Part shown: positions 55,400 to 64,000 of the stretch, piece by piece
Position numbering within the stretch: the stretch's first letter is position 1
Layout of the letters: each line of letters starts with the position of its first letter
Source: Clitoria ternatea
Lineage: Eukaryota > Streptophyta > Magnoliopsida > Fabales > Fabaceae
Assembly: GCA_037962975.1 (NCBI GenBank)
Contig: CM075676.1
Span: 24,175,001 to 24,239,000 of the forward strand
Length of the DNA stretch: 64,000 nucleotides
Direction of reading: 5' to 3'
Notes under the pieces: generated by a model
What the model was told of the DNA's origin: nothing
Seen by the model: the letters and a program-made list of their open reading frames with translations, nothing else
Databases searched by the model: none
Translations under genes and position numbers: made by a program

Positions 55400-57178
55400 C
55401 CTAGCGTTTGTATGCTGGGTTAGTGAATTTATAAATAAAACAAAATTTCTTAATTAATTATTGTTTTTAATCATTTTCTTACATAAATTAAACACTTTTG
55501 AAATAAATAAATAAAATAAGAATTATTGACAATTTATTAAATAATAAAGCCAAACTAAACAATATTTAATGGATTATGTTAAAATAAAGGTAAAATAATT
55601 AAGTCTTTTCAAGACTTATCACATCCCTAAACTTAAAACTTGCTTGTCCTCAAGCAAATACTCAGATTAATTAAATCAACAGCACTTACTCAAAACAATC
55701 AACCTTTCCTTAACTTAGTTCATACCATAATTATTGAATACCAATCATGCTTTCTTTTCGCAATTTCTGAAAATATAATTACTCACACCTCCTTTGGGAA
55801 ACAAGCTGGTGATACTTTCCTCACTGGATTGGTGTTTTACTCTTCTCTCAGTGTATAAGGTTCAATAATATACACTCATCACCTACATAATTGTTAGATC
55901 AACATAGGCTTGCAACAGTTCTAAACATCATGACAAATGCTAGCCCAGTTGGATCAGTAAGGAGTTTTTAAGATTGTAATGAGGTTAGGCTACAGGCTCT
56001 ATTTTTGTTTTTCTAGTCAATGTTGGGTTAAAAGATGTGCCCACTGATGCCTTGCCTCAATCTTAACTTAAATGTCTTAACTAACTAGCTATTTTATTTT
56101 CATTATTTTTTCATATGAATGGTAACTCAATAATTTGTGGTGCTTTGCACCTTCTTCTCTTTCAGTCCTTTGGACTCTTTCTTTTCTTTCTTTTCTTCCA
56201 TCTTTTTTTGTCAATACCATTTTTTTCTTGTGGTTTTTTGCACCTTCTTTCTTTGCTGATTCACTTTTCTTTTGCTTTTGCTGTTCCTCCTTTCATTTCT
56301 CAAAATCCTCATCTATAATTAAGGTCAGAGTGTGTCCTTTAATTACTGTTAGGCACACTCTTCATCCCCAAACTTAGAACTTGCTAGTCCCTAGCAATAA
56401 GATAAGACTCAATAATTCATTAGTGGAACATCCAGGGATAACTCACTTAGTTTTTCTCAGATAAATATGTTTGTAAAGTTAGGTAAAAAATTAGAATGAA
56501 AGGGTCTCAGGCTCAAAATATAATTATTGGGTCAAAGGATAATTAATAATATTAAGGATGGCTAAATTTGGCCCTGGCTATTTTAACAAAGAAGGCCTTC
56601 ATCATTTCCAATTGGCACACATATAATCATTTAGCAAGGACTGAAGCAAATTCTGTCTCACTAAACAAGCATGCAGGCACACTCAGAAAAGAATTAATAA
56701 AGGCTCAAAAACTAAAAATTAACAGGTAATCAACCAATCATGTCCCCAAACTTAATGCAAGATTATAAACTCAGATTGCTAACTAGCATGGTGAATAAAC
56801 AAATAATATAGGATTGAAATAGTTATGGATAGGGATCATGAATCAAGCAATGCCAATCAATTAATTTCTCCAATTAATGCCTGAGAATCAGCAAACTTTA
56901 ACTTATTAAGATGGATTCTAAATTAAACATAATTAACATAATTTATCAATCAATAAGACAAAAGGATAAATTACTTCCCTTTTTACCTGAATGGCAGTGT
57001 CTGGGAGGAAATTGTTTGGAATGGACTGCATGGATTTAACAATACAAAAAAAATAATAACAAACAATTTAACATAGAAATAAAGTTCCATTACAACTGAA
57101 AAGGGAAATACATTGTTCAAGGAAATATTTACGCACAGTCTACAAAGAAGCATCATAACATAAACACAGAGTAAAAGA
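55400..57178. other. Non-coding stretch inside the gypsy-like element
   Basis: No gene is seen. Short plus frames at 55640-55858 and 56115-56377 are pyrimidine-rich and have no motif. The sequence is AT-rich with scattered CTTAAAACTTGCTTGTCC-type phrases. Confidence 0.45.
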
Positions 57179-57430
57179 TCAGTCACCCTCTTCTTTATTG
57201 TCTTCACTCATGGACTCATCATCATCTTGCTCAGGAAAGAGTGGAATTTTAGCTGCTAAAGGTGTGTCATCAGGGGGAATGGTGAATCCTATGGAAGCCA
57301 ACCATGAATCTCTGTCAGGTGGAACTCCTATTTCTTCAGCATGATCCACATTCAATTTGGTGGCAATCTTTCTCAGCATGAGATCATGGTTCAGGACCAG
57401 ATCATAGGTTCCTAGCTGCATCTTCTTCAT
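57179..57430 (-). pseudogene. Antisense frame remnant, C-terminal piece
   Basis: 83 residues from the ATG at 57428-57430, and open about ten codons further upstream to a TGA. It reads KKMQLGTYDLVLNHDLML, then an acidic tail (EQDDDESMSEDNKEEGD). I do not recognise the family. Its place, antisense and upstream of a plus-strand 3' LTR, parallels the antisense frame at 21564-22990. It looks like the end of a longer, broken protein. Confidence 0.4.
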
Positions 57431-57589
57431 AACCTGTAGTTCCTTTCTCAGGAATCAGAAGTTTCAGCGTGTGCCTTTTCTTCTTCAAAAACCCAAGTTT
57501 CAGCGTAGGAATTTAGGGTTTGTACACTGAGGGGGGTTTTATACTGTGGAATCCACTACCTGAGATACGCGTAAGTACGCTGAAATATT

Positions 57590-57725
57590 GGCGTACCAAC
57601 GCCCAATTTAAATCACATAGAAGGCATCCGGTATGATATTCGCTCAAGCGTGTTATACTACGCTCAAGCGCCAAACAAATAGCATAAGATGCCTTCAATA
57701 TTGGCACTCACGCTCAAGTGTGGGT
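57590..57725. repeat. Small CGCTCAAGCG array
   Basis: Three clear motifs (TTCGCTCAAGCGTG, TACGCTCAAGCGCC, TCACGCTCAAGTGTG) and one or two decayed ones lie in about 135 bp, of the same family as the arrays at 55143 and 58608. Confidence 0.75.
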
Positions 57726-57739
57726 AGTATGCTAAATCT

Positions 57740-58440
57740 CCGTATACGTTGAAAGATCGAGAAAAAGAACGAGTGAATGAAACAACGAGTGAAAGAGATA
57801 CCAAGTGGATGAAGGACCGAGTGATTGAAGGGCCGAGTGATTGAAAAAGAGACTGTAGAGGTAGAGACCGAGAGGGAGAGACGAGTGAAAGAGATACTGA
57901 GTGGATGAAAGACCGAGAAAGAGATCGGGTGAGGAACGAAAGAGTGAAAGAATAAGAGTGACCGAGTGAATGAAGGGCCGGGTGATTGAAGGGCCGAGTG
58001 ATTGAAAAAGAGACTGTAGAGGGAGAGACCGAGAGGGAAAGGGAAAGATGAGTGAAAGAGATACCGAGTAGATGAGAGATCGAGAAAGAGATCGGGTGAG
58101 GAACGAAAGATTAAAAGAACGAGAGTGACCGAGTGAATGAAGGGCCGAGTGATTGAAGGGCCGAGTGATTGAAAAAAAGACTGCAGAGGGAGAGACCGAG
58201 AGGGAAAGATGAGTGAAAGAGATACCGAGTAGATGAGAGATCGAGAAAGAGATCGGGTGAGGAATGAAAGAGTGAAAGAACGAGAGTGGCCGAGTGAATA
58301 AAGGGCCGAGTGATTGAAGGGCCGAGTGATTGAAGGGCCGAGTGATGGAAGTGACGAGCAGAAGAGTGAGAGAGTGACCGAGTGAATGAAGGGCCGAGTG
58401 ATGGAAATACCGAGTGATGGAAAGACCAAGTGAGGAATTG
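57740..58440. repeat. CCGAGTGATTGAAGGG minisatellite with 161-167-bp higher-order unit
   Basis: The basic unit CCGAGTGATTGAAGGG (16 bp) is arranged in a higher-order block. The phrase CCGAGTGAATGAAGGG starts new blocks near 57962 and 58129, and a close variant does so near 58290. Each block also has AAAGAGACTGTAGAGG and GAGATCGGGTGAGGAA segments. There are about four blocks, the first partial. All three minus frames stay open over most of it (products rich in HSALQSLGPS and SITRPF), a consequence of the repeat and not evidence of coding. Confidence 0.9.
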
Positions 58441-58566
58441 CCAAATAACATGCATGCCCTCCATTACATATAACTGGTTAAATAAGTCACCCTTCATCAT
58501 CTGACCCGTTCGTTATATCAACGGCCTGAAACCATTTCTTAAAGTCCCCCCTTCGGTCCAACATCA

Positions 58567-59356
58567 AAGTTTGGGGGGATGTTAGAATTTTCCGGTCGGT
58601 AAGGGTCAAGCGTGAGTATCAGTGGCTTGAATATGGCACTCTCGCTCAAGCTCATAGTAGCATGCTTGAGCGAGAAAATGAACAGTACATCCTCAGCCCT
58701 GATCGCGCTCAAGCGAGAGCTTGAGACTCTTAAGCGTGAAGCTTATATACAAGCCACGCTTAAAGCGTGAATAGCTAAGCTCAAGCGTGGGATTCAATTA
58801 ATAAGCACCAGTGACATTCACGCTTAAGCATGGACATGGGCGCTCGGGCGAGGGACATGCACAATAGAATCATGTTCAAAGCGTGAGAATCAGTGGTCTG
58901 CAAGAGAGCTCACGCTCAAGCGTGAGCAATGTACGCTTAAGTGTGAGGTGCAAATCATGGAACATCTTGGTGTAGGCTTATTCTCGCTTAAGCTTGCTAT
59001 GGCTTTGCTTAAGCGCAATGCATCCAGGGCCATGCACATCACAATCACGCTCAAGCGTGATACTCCTAGCTCAAGCGTGAAAGTTTTCTATCAGGCACCA
59101 GGGATCACGCTCAGGCGTCTTTAATTACACTCAAGCGTGACAAATTCTCGCTTAAGCGTGGAGAAAAGACTTTGGGAATTTTTTTGTTCTGTATGACATT
59201 CGCTTAAGCGAAGAGTGCTTCGCTCGAGCAAAATAAAAGAAAAATGGATGCACTCGCTTAAGCGCCAGTATATTCGCTTGAGCGAATGGAAGAAATCAAG
59301 ACCAGGAACAATTCACGCTTAAGCGTGAGGGAATCACGCTCGAGCGTTAGTGGTGA
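58567..59356 (+). repeat. Polypurine tract and 3' LTR of the gypsy-like element (partial)
   Basis: AAGTTTGGGGGGA (58567-58579) is directly followed by TGTTAGAATTTTCCGG, a purine tract and LTR start in plus orientation. The LTR holds a 25-motif CACGCTYRAGCGTG array. Its right end is uncertain. Sequence changes character near 59350, and no CA end or target duplication was found. Confidence 0.6.
58608..59347. repeat. CACGCTYRAGCGTG array, about 25 copies
   Basis: Roughly 25 motifs in 740 bp, one per about 30 bp. Best copies are TCACGCTCAAGCGTGA and TCACGCTTAAGCGTGA, perfect or near-perfect palindromes. Others are TTCGCTTAAGCGAA or CTCGCTTAAGCG, in which both halves changed together (CACG with CGTG, TTCG with CGAA). 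The sequence between motifs is not repeated. Confidence 0.9.
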
Positions 59357-59522
59357 GGGTTACTAGTTGAGGTTGGATTAAGATAATCAAGAGTGGTTGG
59401 GACTACGAATAGTTAGGTGTTGAAATGCTTTAATGGTCAGGGTTATTAACTAAGGTTAGGTTAAGGTAATCAAGAGTGTTTGGGACTACTAGTAGTTGGT
59501 TTCAATGTTTTCAGTGGACAAC
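59357..59522. repeat. 83-bp tandem duplication
   Basis: GGGTTACTAGTTGAGGTTGG at 59357 and GGGTTATTAACTAAGGTTAG at 59440 begin two diverged copies that share AATCAAGAGTG and TTGGGACTAC. Confidence 0.8.
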
Positions 59523-60005
59523 TATAACAGATGGTGATCATGTAATCTGTAATGCAATATTACATGTGTTCCTAGAAAGTCATCATCGACTATATGCTTG
59601 GCATTTGTTGCGAAATATAACCATATAAGTAGGGATGTCATATATTACTTGTGTGTTCAAAAACCTTATGCTTACTGAGAATGAAATTGATGAGCTTCAA
59701 GACAGTTGGAGTAACCTAATTTAGAGATGTGAGTTGTAACATGTGAGTGAGAAATTTGTATGAGAAGAAAGAATTGTGGGCCTCTGCATATATTAAGGGA
59801 AAGTTCTTTGGTTGGTTTAGGATGACATCTAGGTGTGAAAGGTTACACATTATCATTAGTAAATTTGTGAAGAAGGGCTTTAGATTTATTGAATTTATTA
59901 AACAATTTGATCATTGTTTGAACAACATAAAAAAAACAATGAAATTGTTGCTGATTTAAAGTCTTTGAACAATTATCCTGTGATGCAAACTGATTTTCTT
60001 GATAT
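59515..60005 (+). pseudogene. FAR1/MULE-type transposase fragment
   Basis: The first piece (from 59521) reads TITDGDHVICNAI, then FLESHHRLYAWHLLRNITI, the MULE transposase signature around the second catalytic Asp and the HxxCAWH region, with C changed to Y. After a broken stretch, 59747-59959 reads NLYEKKELWASAYIKGKFFG, then RCERLHIIISKFVKKGF, the segment that follows in FAR1-type proteins. A frameshift leads to NNEIVADLKS. FAR1/FHY3 proteins are domesticated transposases; this is a remnant of either a transposon or a FAR1-related gene. No DNA-binding domain or SWIM finger was seen. Confidence 0.7.
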
Positions 60006-60129
60006 ACCGAAATACATTGGCTATGTGTTCCCTGATTCGATCTTGGCTAGTATTACCTACCATTATATGATTATTACACCTCATTCCTTCCTAGTAGTAG
60101 ATGGAAATAAATTAGTTATATTATAAATA

Positions 60130-60359
60130 TAGTGAATTTTATATTAAAAATTATTTTTTAATTATAATAAATTTTAATATATAAAAAACTATTTAAATTT
60201 TTTAATAATTTTCATTAGCTAGCTTGGGACCAAGGCACGCACATATAGGTGAAACAGGAGACAAACAATAATGTTGTTTTTTTGTCCAACAATAATGTTG
60301 TTTTAGGTTTATGGGTTGTCAAAGGGAAGATTTCATTAAGCTGGCCCAATTGCCTGAGA
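60130..60359. other. AT-rich spacer
   Basis: No gene or clear repeat end. It includes a short duplicated phrase AACAATAATGTTGTTTT near 60266 and 60288. Confidence 0.4.
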
Positions 60360-60645
60360 AAAAATGGTCGAAGCCTACCTACAGCAAATCAGTTTGCATG
60401 TTTTTTCTTTTTTTGGTAAAAATTAGTTTGTATTATGAATATTTTAATTGGGTGGATGTCCCCCCTTAGCCTTATAAAAGGGGACTTACTCCCTTCATGA
60501 AAAATGGTCCAAAATTTTGCTAAGAGTTTCATTCTCTCTTTGCATTCCCTTCTCTGCTGTGTATTTCTTCTTTATATTCTTTCTTCCATCATTTTAAATT
60601 TCAGTTATTTTATAACACGTTATCAGCACAAGGTTCTGACCAACT
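60360..60645 (+). mobile_element. Copia-type LTR end with primer site
   Basis: CTTATAAAAGG (60471-60481) is a good TATA box. The transcribed part runs to TTATAACA (end 60617), and CGTTATCAGCAC follows, the primer-site context typical of a group of plant copia elements. The LTR start is not defined and no gag follows, so this is a truncated element or solo 5' end. Confidence 0.55.
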
Positions 60646-60725
60646 GATATCTTTGCAAGTCTACAAAAGGTAATATATTATTATTATTATTGATAATTTT
60701 AATTTATTACCTTATGTTATAAAAA

Positions 60726-60899
60726 GTTCTTGAAGAACTTATAAACATCCCAGAAGGATATATATAAGATTTTATCTATATCATAAAAAATAATAAGTTC
60801 TTGAAGAACTTATTTATAAACATCCTTGAGGATGTATAAAATTAATAGTTAAAGTTCTTGAAGAATTTTAAAAATATTTATCAATAGTTCCTGAAGAAC
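60726..60899. repeat. GTTCTTGAAGAAC motif, 4 copies
   Basis: Palindromic GTTCTTGAAGAAC at 60726-60738 and 60797-60809, with one-base variants at 60854-60866 and 60887-60899. The motif contains TTCNNGAA, the unit of a heat-shock element. It lies in the leader downstream of the copia primer site. Nearby CATCC-GGAT segments also repeat. Confidence 0.8.
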
Positions 60900-61150
60900 T
60901 ATATCTAAAAACATATATTATGTTTACCTTGTACACTAATTTGCTTTATTTGCACTACGTTGTTTACTGTACATGATTTGTTGGATTATTCGGTTGTACA
61001 TTATTTACTAAACTACTAGCACATACCTGATTGCTATATTAACAGCTAATTGCCTTTGCCGTTATTTTATATTTCCAACTTCACTATACCTGATTGCTAT
61101 ATTAATTGCCAATAGCGTTCCATAGCTTCACGAGCATGCTACCACTGCCA

Positions 61151-61152
<2 letters not shown>

Positions 61153-61204
<52 letters not shown>
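61153..61204. repeat. (TA)n microsatellite
   Basis: About 26 TA units in AT-rich DNA. A second CACGAACATTGCCAATTA-type phrase on each side (61128 and 61254) suggests local duplication around it. Confidence 0.95.
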
Positions 61205-61208
<4 letters not shown>

Positions 61209-61380
61209 TATGATTGCCAATTACTATATATATGCACACAGTTCATGTAGCTTCACGAACATTGCCAATTACTTACATGCTTTAATTAATTCACTAACTG
61301 TACTAACTTTGCTTGAATATTAGTATTTATAAATAATATATTTATTATATAAAGGAGCTAATAAATAAAATACACATTAG

Positions 61381-61440
61381 TAAGGGATCAAACTCAGGTT
61401 CTATATTATGATAAGTTATCACTCTACCACTAGGCTATTA
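61381..61440 (-). mobile_element. tRNA-like SINE head
   Basis: On the minus strand GCCTAGTGGTAGAGTG (A-box type, 61420-61435) is followed about 24 bp later by GAGTTTGATCCC (B-box type, 61384-61395). This is a pol III promoter layout like that of a tRNA-derived SINE. The body and ends were not resolved, and no functional tRNA can be folded. Confidence 0.5.
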
Positions 61441-61713
61441 GTACTTGAATGATATTTTATAAAAAATTTTAAATTTTCACTATCGGATCACTCATGTGAA
61501 ATTTTTTAAAGTTGATTGATAACTTATTTTACCTTAATCACTTGTCTTTTATGGTTGAACAAAATAATGAATTGCTTATACAAAACCATGAATCCTATTT
61601 AATTTGAATTGCTTCATTCCCAGAAGTGAATGTAGCAACACAAGATCATTATACTTGTAACATCCTAAAATTTATAATTTTAGAAAATAATTCATTAAAG
61701 CTCAGTGGAGAGT

Positions 61714-62670
61714 TTTCGAGTGAAAAATGTCTGATCAGTGAAGGAATTCCGAGTGAAATATGTCTGAGACAAGACATTCCGAGTGACAAATAGATGTGAT
61801 TCCGAGTGAAGGAAGATTAATATATTCTCGAGTCCGACTTTGGACGAATGCTTCTATCGGTAAGGAATAATTCCAAGTGGATTGATTCCAAGTGAAAAGG
61901 AAGGAGCTCTGACTTTGAATGAATACCATTCGGGCAAACACGCTCCCAAGTTAAGATATTTTTGAGTGTGAGAAAGTTGAGATAATTCCAAGTGAAGAAA
62001 AAGAATATAATTCCGAGTAAAATCTTTCTAGGTGAAAGAACTACCGAGTGAAGTAAAGATTAAGATGTTTCCAAGTGAAACATGACTGAGAATCATTTCT
62101 GATGAAGAAAAACTGTCTGAATAAGACGTTTTTGAGTGAGGCAAATTTGAGTGACTTGTCTCCGAGTGAAACGTTTCCGAATGGATCGTTTCCGAGAGAA
62201 GTACCTCCGAGCGAAGAAAAGCTTTGATTTCGGATAAGTACTTCATGAGCTGATATTTTTGAATAATGACCGAGTGGAGTAACTCCGAGTTCCGTGACTT
62301 TCCGAGTGAAGTATCTCTGAGTGTGATACTTCCGAGAGGGAAGGTACCGATTGAGATATCCGAGTGGTGAATTCATTTAATTCGTACTCGGGTCCATGTT
62401 CAGAGTTGCTAGGTTTGTACTCGGTTCATCTTTGAAATAGACTTCAACCCCGAGTGAACCTTTCAAGTGGAATGATTTCCGAGAGAGGATTGTTCTCAAA
62501 CTCTGAGTGATCTTTTTAGAAGGAAGACTTCTGAGTGACGCAAGTGAAAGCTTGACTCGGACAGAAATATATCTGAATGAGATATTTTCGTGTGGGACAT
62601 TTTCGAGGAAGGAAAGATGAGTGTTTCATGGGATGAAACCTTTCCGAGTGAATTTCCTCCGAATGAAGGA
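61714..62670. repeat. TTCCGAGTGAA array, about 30 copies
   Basis: The motif TTCCGAGTGAA and close variants (TTTCGAGTGA, CTCCGAGTGA, TTCCAAGTGAA) recur roughly every 30 bp for 950 bp, with gaps that are mostly unrelated though often purine-rich. It ends about 280 bp before the LTR TATA box. Confidence 0.85.
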
Positions 62671-62945
62671 ATTCTGAACGAACAGAGACTATGATGAATC
62701 TTCTCGGAAAGATATGCCCAGAATACCGAAACCGAGTCAGAATTGATAAGTATTTTAATTATTGAGGCTTTCCACGTCACTCTGTTCTTCTACCTTTTAA
62801 CAGATTCACTTTTCTGATATTTTCTAAGTATGGGACCCTCTCTGATGTGTTGTCCCTTTTTCATTAAATATCTTATTCCTTTCTTATCATTAAAGATACG
62901 TGTGTCAGAATTCTTCAATTCATTCACGTCTCTTCTGCATGAACT

Positions 62946-62957
62946 ATATATATAAAT
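62946..62957 (+). promoter_or_regulatory. TATA box of the gypsy LTR
   Basis: TATATATAAATA, in the context CTATATATATAAATAC. It would start transcription rightward at about 62980, placing the CCGAGTGAA array in U3. Confidence 0.55.
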
Positions 62958-64000
62958 ACTTCTAATGTTGAATTAGTGGAAGACTTTTGAAAGTGAAAAA
63001 CATCATAATCCTTTTCTTTCCAATTCTCTACTGGAAACCATTGAACAACAAAAAAAATTAAATCTTCATTTCTTCTCTTCATGAAGAAAGCTTGGGACTG
63101 GTACAGAACTGCAATTCCAGTCGGAATTCTTGAAGTTGTGACTTGATATCGATTGAAAAGCTACTGGAACTCTTATTTCCAGGTAGGGGGAGCGTTACAT
63201 TTTAAATGCATGGTTTATGAACGGATTCAGGATAATAATATTGTATTTAATATGAAATCCTGAATATATATATGTTACATGTGATATATTTGTGATGTTT
63301 GTGATTTCCGTTCATATGATCTGTATATGTGATTGATGATTTGATCGGTTGATGACATGAGATGATGTTGGTATATGATTGATGATGATTATATGAATAT
63401 TATTCATGACGTTTTCATGATATATAAAAGCATGGGATGCTTATGAGATGAACAGACATGAAATATTATGTGGTCTGTTGATGATTGATTATTATTTGGC
63501 ATGGCATGTGCATTCAGACGCACACAGGACTACAGGAGGCCTATGATGCCGGCCCAGATGGGAGGGCGGCCTGATGATAAGGCACAGACCCTGTGGTGGT
63601 TTCTTCGGATTCCACAGACGCCTTTGAGTTAGACTCAAGGCCGGCCCATAACACCGAGTTGTGTTACCGCTGTCACTGAGAGTGACTGGTGTTACATTAT
63701 GGGCGCACGCGGTTTGGTACCTGTAAAACGGCCGAATCAGCTAAGAGCTGAGATATTATGTTGTGTAAATCCCATCATTAGAGTCGGATCCGCATGCATA
63801 TGCATTGATATATGTTATTGATGATAACATGATGGTATATGATTATTTGACGACATGAGAATGAATGATATATATAAAAGAATTATGTGTTATGATTTTG
63901 ATTTATTTGTGGTTATGAATTGGACACTTGATCCGATTCAGTAACTGTCATTTGATATGTATATGCTCACCACCTACTGTTGTTTTTTTACAGTGAATAT

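Larger units (their letters stand above)
54090..58579 (+). mobile_element. Gypsy-like element, internal 3' half (unresolved)
   Basis: The orientation is inferred from the purine tract and LTR start at 58580. The left part (54090-55620) contains TTTTGGCAAGCGCATCAATC and TCGTTCCCACAGGGATT, phrases common in dispersed plant repeats, then a short CACGCTTGAGCGTG array. The middle (55620-57180) is non-coding and AT-rich, with CCCTAAACTTAAAACTTGC and later CCAAACTTA phrases. The right part has an antisense frame (57179-57430) and a tandem repeat (57740-58440). No gag or pol domain was seen. It may be two elements joined. Confidence 0.4.
61656..64000 (+). repeat. Gypsy LTR, continuing beyond the window
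   Basis: It starts TGTAACATCCTAAAATT, of the same type as the LTR at 45072. The first kilobase holds the CCGAGTGAA array. A TATA box (62946-62957) follows, then a probable R/U5 region with ATGATGATT-rich sequence and a GC-richer part (63490-63730, GCCGGCCC twice). No primer site or LTR end is reached before 64000. Minus frames at 61735-62780 are products of the repeat. Confidence 0.6.

Noticed and set aside
57695..58500. Three minus-strand frames of 129-249 codons with HSALQSLGPS repeats
   Set aside because: All three frames are open because the repeat unit has no stop in them. They overlap almost entirely and no domain or promoter supports them.
58608..59347. CRISPR-like look of the 30-bp spaced palindrome array
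   Set aside because: The repeats are short (10-16 bp), variable and unevenly spaced, in a plant nuclear LTR with no cas genes. It does not fit a CRISPR array.

Overview
This window looks like a 64-kb piece of a plant nuclear genome, most likely a legume and probably soybean or a close Glycine relative. The grounds are long AT-rich intergenic DNA, intron-rich genes with GT-AG junctions, a land-plant SUVR5-type histone methyltransferase gene, and nested Ty1/copia and Ty3/gypsy elements of the kind that fill legume genomes. The species call rests on family resemblance; no database search was possible.

Only two host genes are well supported, both on the minus strand. At the left edge (570-1226) is the first coding exon of a BTB/POZ-domain gene that continues out of the window. 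In the middle (29270-39588) is a complete 11-exon gene for a SUVR5-like protein of 1497 residues (four C2H2-type fingers, then pre-SET, SET and post-SET). I derived every splice junction from the sequence and the reading frame stays open throughout. Its introns and upstream region carry small insertions: a Mutator-type MITE with a 9-bp duplication, a tRNA-like SINE, foldback repeats and a 45-bp LINE tail with a 15-bp duplication.

From about 5.9 to 23 kb is transposon DNA. A Tat-like gypsy element (LTR at 7972-8629, broken gag, A/B tandem repeats, antisense coiled-coil frame) is split by a 10.8-kb Sirevirus-type copia element (10510-21316, duplication GTGAG). That element's 3' LTR is itself split by a 740-bp solo LTR (12059-12798, duplication ATATT) of the outer Tat-like family. 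Sirevirus gag and pol are broken by stops and frameshifts, but its envelope-like frame (13311-14318) is still open.

From 45 kb to the right edge lie further fragments: a chromovirus-like gypsy 5' end (45072-48890), an oppositely oriented LTR-like block (48893-50648), a decayed Sirevirus-like copia, a gypsy-like 3' half with tandem repeats (54090-59356), a FAR1/MULE transposase remnant, a copia leader, and the start of another gypsy LTR running off the window.

The most unusual signal is shared by several unrelated LTR families here. They carry dense arrays of one short, often palindromic motif at irregular spacing averaging about 30 bp: TAATCGATTA, CACGCTYRAGCGTG or TTCCGAGTGAA. In the two LTRs where a TATA box can be seen, the array sits just upstream of it. 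The arrays look like LTR-borne binding-site or methylation-target arrays. In the Sirevirus, differences between the two LTR copies are over-represented at the CpG in the motif core.
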